A stretch of DNA of 64,000 nt from positions 45,296,864 through 45,360,863 of the forward strand of contig NC_021677.1 in NCBI RefSeq assembly GCF_000247815.1. Direction: 5' to 3'. Position 1 is the stretch's first letter. Every line of letters starts with the position of its first letter. Positions 54,152-64,000 of the stretch are shown here, one piece after another. Origin of the DNA: Ficedula albicollis. Its lineage: Eukaryota; Chordata; Aves; Passeriformes; Muscicapidae. Below the pieces are notes generated by a model, which was not told where the DNA came from, ran no database searches, and was given only the letters and a program-made list of their open reading frames with translations. The translations under genes were made by a program, and so were the position numbers.

Positions 54152-55747
54152 ATCCTAATTTAAAATTAATTTTAAAACTTCAAATTTTTAAAAATCTGAG
54201 GGACAAAATATCTCTTATACATCCATTCATTCCTTCTTGTTGACTCTATCTTGACTGAAGGTACCTTTGACTGGGCAACTGCAATAAGTGTCAAGCAACT
54301 TTCAACTGTAGAAGGATCTTCCTTCAGTGATATATTGACGGAAGAAAGATGAGGAGTGTGAATGACTATATGTGAGTTTGCTTTAGCTAGGATGCTGCCA
54401 TTATATTACTCTCAAAATTTAGCTCTCAAAAAGAAATAAATCAATTGAGAGACAATTCCATCAATATGAAGTTCTGTAAAGTAAGCACAGTTCTGTTGTA
54501 TTAGATAATTTATTTTGTGTACATATAATTCCAAATTTGTTTTTTACAGTCCCAGACTATTTAGAATTATCTAATCCATGCATTGACAAGCATTGTCCTG
54601 CTACACCCTGGTGTATAAAATTTCCTTAAGTAATTACTTGACATTTCAGAAGATAGGATATAGATTCCTACAGATAGGGAGAGTGCTAATTTTGCATGAC
54701 GTTTTGAAAAAAAAAAAATCAGCTCTAGTAAAATTGAAAGTCAAATAGTTTTCAATACAAAGGTAAATAACAAAACCTTCACAATTTTTAGCTAGTACAT
54801 ATAGAGAAATCATTCATCCTCCTTTTCTGTTCCATGGTTCTTCTTTGGAGTGTGATAATTTTAAAAATAAAAATATAAAATTAATAAATTTTAAAAATAC
54901 ACTTTCTTTTGTTGAAATTAAATAGTCATCATTATTTCCTAAAATTTAAACACTTGCCTTAGAGTTTTGATAACTAAAATGCTTGAAAACATCCATGATT
55001 TTAGGATTGATATCTGCAAGGAAATTATTTTAAACTGAATTTCATAAATAATATCTTTTATTTCTAAATAGTTAGAAATAAAATGTATTAGACAGCTTCT
55101 GTAAGATGCCTACTTGGACTCCAGAAGACATGAATGATATAAATAGGCTAAGGAAAAGATTTTCACCCAACATTACTTTAATTGCAAAGTCATACTTTGT
55201 CTGTACAAAATTCTTAATTGAGAATTATTTATTTCAAACTTTTTATAAGGAAAGTCATTATATGTGAATAGAGGATTTCATGCATATACCAGTAGGACTG
55301 CAACAGGAAGAAACTTGCATTCAGGTGTTTCTATAGAGACTGATATGAGTAAAAATGTTTTCCCGAGCTAAGACTTGAAAGCAGGTACTGGATCCCTCGC
55401 ACTCACATTCAATGTAAAGCCCAGCCATCTGCTTCTAACACAGGACTGTGGATATCCATTTTAGTAAGTGGAAGTCACCACAAGCAGTGGAGACTAAAAT
55501 GCATAGCCATTTGCTTTAAAAATAAGATGGATCCCTGTCTCTGCTACATTGACTGCATTGTCATGACCTCTTCCTATTAAAATGTGAATTTAGATAGCTC
55601 CTTGCAGGTAACCAGTGCTCTGTAAAGACCAGAGCCTCAGTTCAGCACAACCTACTTTGGACTATTGTGCCCACCCTTGCCTGCGCTGGCTTCCACCCTG
55701 TGGCCCACTGTGCCTGATTGGCATGCAAACCCTGAAATTTCAGTATC
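54152..55747. other. no feature recognised
   Basis: Unique AT-rich sequence with an A-run at about 54708-54718. No gene was recognised. Confidence 0.55.
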
Positions 55748-55829
55748 TGACTTCAAAATGATCCCTGTACTGCTTTTTGTTTTTGGGTTTTTTTTGACTT
55801 CAAAATGATCCCTGTACTGCTTTTTGGGT
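55748..55829. repeat. tandem duplication, 47-bp period
   Basis: TGACTTCAAAATGATCCCTG-TACTGCTTTTTG occurs at 55748 and again at 55795. The copies are separated by a GTTTTTGGGTTTTTTT stretch, and the second copy is incomplete. Confidence 0.93.
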
Positions 55830-57808
<1,979 letters not shown>

Positions 57809-59803
57809 GTATCGGTTTCAGGGGGAGAATATAGAAAAAATGTTAAACCTAGGCCTGATTTTCATCTAATTTAGAAAAACTATTGACACAACCTAAAATC
57901 GCTTCAACAATGTGAAAGAAAAGAGTTCTGTTTCTTTGATCTGAAGGCAGGTCAGAGCATACAGATATCTGTCTGTGATTACGTTGATTATGTTGGTTAT
58001 GACTGAGTTAAATTCCTTTTGAAATACAAATGTTGCTCACTTGGAGAGTTATAACTGAGGGTAAATATGATAATAAACTCATTCAAGTTTTCTATGTATA
58101 GGTGGAACAGCTATAAGAGCAACAGAAAAAGAACCAGATCAATTTGTATTTGAGGTGAAGGTCTGCACTTGGATGCAGATAGTGTCAATTAGCTGGTAAA
58201 ATGCAATGTACATCATCATGAATCTCCACATTTCATTTCTGTATATGCTTGACAGCAAAGCAGAGCTTGAAACTCACACTCCACTTTTTGCTTTTGTTTT
58301 TGAATGACAGAATTATTTCACCAGGTTTGTCAGCTGATTTCCATCAGAGTGATTTGGGGCTGCTGTTTTATTCCCTAAGCAACCACTCAGCATTTCAACT
58401 CCCTGCAGCTCCCTCTGCTATTACCTTCAAATGTTTTGCTTCATTTCCCTTCTTTGTGGGTGTTTCTACACATCTTCACTATCCTTTTGGTTTGGATAAG
58501 CCACAGTAGCCGTCACTGGCCACAGATATATTCCACCTTCATTTTTTGTCTAGAAAGGCCATACTTAGACAACACTTTTTGTTTTCCATGGTCTCAAGGA
58601 TGCCTAAATGCTGAATATGATACAGGGGATCCCATAGTCTTCAAGAATTTAGTGTTATACTTCACAATTAAAAAAAAAAAAAAAAAAGATCATTTCCACT
58701 CTGAAGGATATCTATTTTCATCTTGTGACTTGGGGAAGCCTCTCTGTCCATCATTTAACTGCACAGACAGTGTGACACAACAGAATACTCTGACACGATT
58801 TCATATATTTTCCTATTGCTTGAGTAACTAGTGCCACATGAGAAAGGTAATAAACCCCCATAAATGACCTAATTATGCCTTGTGAAATTTTTAGATAAAT
58901 GCCTTTTATTTCTCAGATGGTAATACAGCTTGGTTTCTGGGACAAAAACTGATAAACCCTGATGTTTTCAGTTATAGTAATGGCCATTGTCATGCATGAA
59001 CTCTGAGCTACCTCAAATTCTTTTGTAAAGAAAATTGTAATTGCTGTCTCAAATTGGTTTCTAAAGTGGGACACTGGGACTAGACATTGCTTAGACAAAA
59101 CCTTGAAGCAGTATGACAGAAATGAGCAATGAGGAAAGCATGGAAGACCGAATAACTTGGAAAAGTGTCCTGCCCTGCCATCAACCTGTTGATGGTTCCA
59201 TTGGCTATTTCTGGTACTAGCCTATCATCAACAGTTTTCATGGCTGGATGTTTTATAGCCTCCGGAGACTGATGCTTAATAACTTTCACATATGAAAACT
59301 TTATCTAAATATTTAATGTAGAATAATATTAATAATGATAGGAACAAGAACAATAGTAACTGCTACAATTAAATATTTCTATCCTGTGCTTTAGTGAGAT
59401 AGAAAACATGTTTGGTTCTTCTTTGCTTATACTTGTCTGAGGGGTATTACAAAACAGCTCTCTTTGTTGCCTTTCATATAAACCAAATTCTTAAACTTTC
59501 CCCCTATATTGTGTTTTCTTGAGTTTTTGCCATTGTCATTTATCTTTAACAGAATATCTCCTAACTTCTGACAATTCTTGCAGACCTGTCTATTCCAATT
59601 TCTTCAATTGACTATGTCTGCGAGTAGGAAAACCCTTCCACATCTCTTCTGAATGGGTTTCACTTTTTAATGCTTTAAAATCAGTTTTTCAGGATCCTCT
59701 CCCTTTGATTCCTGTTTCCAGTGTGCATGAATGCATACATGTTGGTTTTCAAGCACTAAATTGCCTATCAGGAATCTCCTTGCTGATTTATTCACTACCA
59801 ATA
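57809..59803. other. no feature recognised
   Basis: Unique sequence with an A-run at about 58671-58687. A 131-codon plus-strand frame (58436-58831) reads through that A-run as polylysine and is not supported as a gene. Confidence 0.5.
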
Positions 59804-59935
59804 TTAAAATAATGACGCTGGGCTAGAAGAGCATTGCACAGACTTCACACACACAGCAAGATTCACAGGTTAAAATAATGACGCTGGGCTAGAAGAGCAT
59901 TGAACAGACTTCACACACACAGCAAGATTCACGGG
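59804..59935. repeat. tandem duplication, 66-bp unit x2
   Basis: Copies at 59804-59869 and 59870-59935 share TTAAAATAATGACGCTGGGC and CACACACAGCAAGATTCAC. They differ at three or four bases (GCACAG/GAACAG, CACAGGT/CACGGGC). Confidence 0.95.
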
Positions 59936-62900
59936 CTCATTAAGAGCTGCTTATGACTAGTGGACCAGTGTCAATAGCAGTGGTGGAACATGGGACTGAA
60001 CATTTGCTCTCTTACAAACTGCATATTACTTCCTTTTGAAATTTGATCAATGCTCTTGGGAATTTTTAAATAGGATGCTATCTTTTCTGTACAATCTGAG
60101 TACTGTATGGGAACAATTTCGATTTAATGGAATATCTTTTCCTCCAAAAGAGGAAATGGAGTGAAATTCAACTTAGCTCCAGAAGGATCAAAATATTTAA
60201 TTTATACAATATGGTTGGGGATTTCAATGTCAGCTTGTTTGGGGTTTATTTTTTTATGGTAAATTCATTTATAAATCCTGTTTTAATTAAATCACTCATT
60301 TTCAAGTAGGATATACCAGTTATTATCCATCAAAAAAACTCCAAAATATGAATTAAAGTATTTGACATACTCAAAAGTATGTTTGCCTTTTAAAGAGTGA
60401 TTCCCTTCACCTGTGTGGGTGTTCAAAAAATATGTTGCAGGTGCATTTCATTAGTCTTTCAATCTTTTATTGTTCTGTGCAAACAAATTGCTTCATTTGG
60501 AAGATACTCTACTCCCAAAGTAAATAGTCTTGGTACTCAGGTAAGCCAGAGTGTTACAATTTCAGATTTCAGGACTATGAACTACACAGTCACAATCAAC
60601 TGCCTGCCAAAATAACAAAAAGGTGCTTTTTTGCCTTAAATGCCACTTGACTATACTGTTCAATAAAAGCAATTTGTGCTGTCCATGCTGACCTTTGTAT
60701 GGTATTACATGGTCTGCAGAGGAAGTGTGTCTGATCAATAGTTAGTTCTCAGGGATGAGAGCACCTGAACTCTTGGATACATCTCCTGCTGGAATAAAAT
60801 TATAACAGCAGATGATGTAGGACTGTGCTCTGTTACTGCAGATTAATTGATGATTTGTTTAGAAAACTGTCCTTATTGCTCTGAATGCTTTTCTAATCTG
60901 AAACATTTCTAAATAAACTATATGTGTAATTGTATGGTAAGCTTTATTGTGGCATTGCTAGGAAGACAGAAGGAAAAAGATAGGAAACAAACAATTATTA
61001 AATAAATACCTGAAAAAGAATTATCAAATGAATATTTGACCCTTTCAGAGAGAAGAAATGTTTCTCTGTCATAGCTAGACAGTAAAGATTTGATCTTGTA
61101 AACTCAAAAAATCCTATTTTATTAGAGCTTCCAATATTTTATTATTCCTTTCGGAGGACTTTCAATGATACTAGAAAAGAATACATGGGATGAAAAGAAA
61201 ATTCAAATGTGTTTGTATTGGTTTTAGCATTTTAACTTGCTTCCTCATTGAAGCTTCAAAGGAAGAGCATATTTCAAACTGCACTTAGCTGTAGTACCAA
61301 ACTAGTTATCAGTGCATTCACTGTCCATTGCAGCCTTTCCACTCATGGATTCAGTTGGCTGAGCTGATCAGAATCAACCATTAAAAGTATACCTGCAGAT
61401 TTCATGTACAGGATTTTTCAAGCATTTAAGCAATTTCAACCAACTTTCTACAGGCATTTAAGATAAACATCATATTTCAGAAGTCCTTGCTGAAGCAAAG
61501 CAGAATGTATGATTCTGTTTGATGACATGGTAAGAAGAAAATTATTCTGATAAGGCAGGAACTGCAGGCCCTGAGTCAAAATTACTCAGCCTTCATCTTC
61601 CAGCTTTTTCATAAATTTTTATCCTACTTGATATTTTCAGCTTGATGTCAAACACCAGATCAATCAATTTCTGTATTTTCTTTTTCCTTTCAAATGCAAT
61701 TCAAATGAGGGCAAAAGTCTGAAAGTAAGTAGGAATTTTAAACTAACATTTGTCATAAAACTTTATAAAATATTCACCTCTGTTTTTAATAAAGGAAATG
61801 AAGGCTGGGTCTCCCTGTGTCTGGAGTTGCACATATTCTTTATTGATTAATATATACCTAAAAAACTGAGGTGAAATCTTGACTCTTCACATTCAGCAAG
61901 ATATTTGAACTTTCATTTCTCCACTTTAACATCTGAAAACAAGAAAAAAAAAAATTCTACCTCCTTTTTTGTGTACAAATTTGAAATCTACTGGAGTAAA
62001 TCGTCATTCCAAACCCTACAGAGTATCTTACCTCATATTACAAAACACACAGTAAAAGCAGAAAATTGTCTGAGGTGATTTCTTGCTGATATTTAAGCTA
62101 TGTATGTGTCCTACGTAGTTCCTAGTATTATAGCACAGCAGTGTCCCTCAGGGAACCCAGCTGCCTCACTTTGTAATGTTATTGATCCTGTTACAGAAAA
62201 GATGAGGCCAAATGTACCTGTGTTATCTAAAATGCATTTCCTTTTATGTATGGCCTAATCTTCAGTTAAACTGTACATGTAATATATATAGTTATCATAA
62301 ACAGCTGAAAATTTGAAATACTTCAGCTAATGAAACACATTGGTGCAATATTATTTGCATCATCACTAAGTGAACACTCACTTCCTTGGCTTTTCAGAAA
62401 TTTGCATTTCCTAAGTTTTTAGCTATCTTAGAACCTATAACAAATTCTTGAGGAGAGAACATAATCCTATGCAGGAATCTTTATACTGAATTGACTGTTG
62501 TATATTTGATTATTCATGCTTATTACTTTCAAAGTTTACATTGGGAAACTGAAGGCAGGGACTACTTTTGCAGTATCCTTTTATTTCAGGTATGGAATTT
62601 CATGAGGACCTTGAATTATTTTCCTGGAGTATAACACCTTTTTTGTTTGGATGCATTGTCTGTAGTTCCACCAGCTTTTATGATCTTCATTTGCATTTCT
62701 GCCTTGCAATTTTAGCTTTGCCTGGTAAGTAACCATATACTGTTCTTGACCTTTTGTGCACATCACATACAGATAAACTGTGAATAAAAAAAGGAGCCAG
62801 TCATGACAAAAGATAATTGTCAACAAGCTCCAGTAAGATTGGTTCTAGCTGTCATTTTTTTTAAGAGGGTGCAATGTGCCTATAATGCCTGAACAAGATG

Positions 62901-63737
62901 AGGCACTTGTCACTGCAGAGGGTTGGCAAACACTGTAGTGTAATTCTTTGATCTCTCTACGTAATTTTGTGTTTTCAGGGTGACACAAAGTCTGCATATT
63001 CTAAGTAAATATAGTAATGTTAATTTTTATATTGATTTTAGAAGCAAAAGAAGCTTCTTCCACTGTGTCTGTGCAAAAATCACTTAAAAATTCCACAGAT
63101 TTATATTTCTTTAGGTTTTCAATTTTTTGGAGGAAACTCTCATAATCCCAGATGAAACATCAGCAAGGTGCAGCACAAAAAAAAGCAGTGCCATTGAGCA
63201 ACCTTCTGAATACTAAATAGCAGTTTCTGAAACCAGAAATCCAAAGTGTTTCTCCAAAATTCATGAAGTCTGATCAGAATATAATGAAATTACATAAGCT
63301 TGTCCTACAATAAATGTGACAAAACTATTGCATTTTTTATTCTTTTTTTTTTTGTTGTTGTTATAACAAATCTTGCATATGTGGTTAAAAACAAATTTAT
63401 AAGTATCAGCCAGAAAATATTCCCCAAGAGAACCTGTGGTGAGACTCTGATTTCCATATGGAGGCAACTTCATATACCTGGGCTTTAAGAAAAAAAGTCA
63501 GCATTTTTTTTTTCTGCACTAAAAAATGGATGTGTGCTCATTCTGCTTAGATTGTAGCTGCACCAGTGGATGCAAATATTCAAAAAGGATTCTTCAAGTG
63601 TGGACATCATATGGACTTTGCATAAAGAATCACTTAAATGAAGCCATCAGCCTCAACCAGCCCAATTTGGTAGTAAAGTCAGAGTTACTGCAGCCTCCAA
63701 AATACATAAGGCACTTCACATTTCGAGCACTGAAATG
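59936..63737. other. no gene recognised; one weak exon-like segment
   Basis: Unique AT-rich sequence. A plus-strand segment at 60441-60540 ends at a good donor (ACTCAG/GTAAGC) and has one open frame (see findings). No CR1 or LTR was recognised. Confidence 0.5.
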
Positions 63738-64000
63738 AAACTAACAGAGTTCAGATGATAAATAAGATTTCCTCCAGAAGTTAATAAAATCAGTTTAACT
63801 CTTCTTGACAAATAAACTTCTTTTTCTATTGAAATTATATAAGATTTCCTCCAGAAGTTAATAAAATCAGGGTAACTCTTCTTGACAAATAAACTCCTTT
63901 TTCTATTGAAATTAAAAACTAACAGAGTTCAGATGATAAATAAGATTTCCTCCAGAAGTTAATAAAATCAGTTTAACTCTTCTTGACAAATAAACTTCTT
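63738..64000. repeat. nested tandem repeat, continues past window edge
   Basis: A 178-bp unit starts at 63738 (AAACTAACAGAGTTCAGATG) and begins again at 63916. Inside the first unit a 77-bp block (TAAGATTTCCTCCAGAAGTT...) starts at 63763 and is repeated at 63840. A third copy starts at 63941. The inner copies differ slightly (ATCAGTTTAAC/ATCAGGGTAAC, AACTTC/AACTCC). The array is cut by the window end, so its full copy number is unknown. Confidence 0.95.

Noticed and set aside
58436..58831. 131-codon plus-strand frame
   Set aside because: It reads through a 17-base A-run as polylysine and has no domain or splice support.

Overview
This window reads as vertebrate, and specifically avian, nuclear DNA from a gene-poor, AT-rich region. 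The evidence is the set of CR1 LINE fragments in typical bird form: tails carrying the 'GATTCTGTGATT' type of 3' end, and the 'TTGGAAGGGACC...' body on the opposite strand. There are also long simple repeats, no operon-like gene packing, and essentially no long open reading frames outside repeats. The CR1 subtypes look neoavian, perhaps passerine, but I cannot fix the species. I see no complete protein-coding gene, no rRNA, no tRNA, no CRISPR array and no intact retrovirus. The window is best read as intergenic or deep-intron sequence.

Layout. 1-6 kb: mostly unique sequence with a degraded CR1 (about 1974-2190), two short tandem duplications, a weak candidate exon on the minus strand (2672-2756), and a 0.9-kb polypyrimidine satellite (4889-5804) that switches from a 6-base to a 7-base unit. 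6-16 kb: unique AT-rich sequence, a stacked duplication/GATA/CR1 cluster near 9.85-10.36 kb, and two CR1 scraps. 16-18 kb: two CR1 copies in opposite orientation, the second about 970 bp and the largest transposon remnant here. 18-25 kb: unique sequence, a 190-bp GAAA array (21265-21454) and two short duplications. 25.6-35 kb: two pure poly-C tracts of 603 and 685 bases enclosing about 8 kb of unique DNA with a candidate plus-strand exon (30270-30402). 35-40 kb: a 65-bp duplication, two non-collinear CR1 pieces, and a nearly perfect 846-bp tandem duplication (37633-39321). 40-54 kb: unique DNA, then a 471-bp tandem duplication (53210-54151). 54-64 kb: a third poly-C tract (380 bases, 57404-57783), two short duplications, and a nested repeat that runs off the right edge.

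Two signals stand out. First, three uninterrupted poly-C tracts (1,668 bases in total) each sit inside a poly-T run in the same orientation, and one is flanked on both sides by the same ATTGC-poly(T)-AA string. That is either an assembly or base-calling artefact or a very unusual expansion, and it should be settled before anything else is read into these sites. Second, the window holds at least eleven direct tandem duplications with units from 42 to 846 bp. The two largest are over 99% identical, so they are either recent or falsely duplicated by the assembler.

The gene content cannot be resolved by eye. A few short open segments bounded by good splice signals are listed at low confidence. 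They need homology or transcript data.
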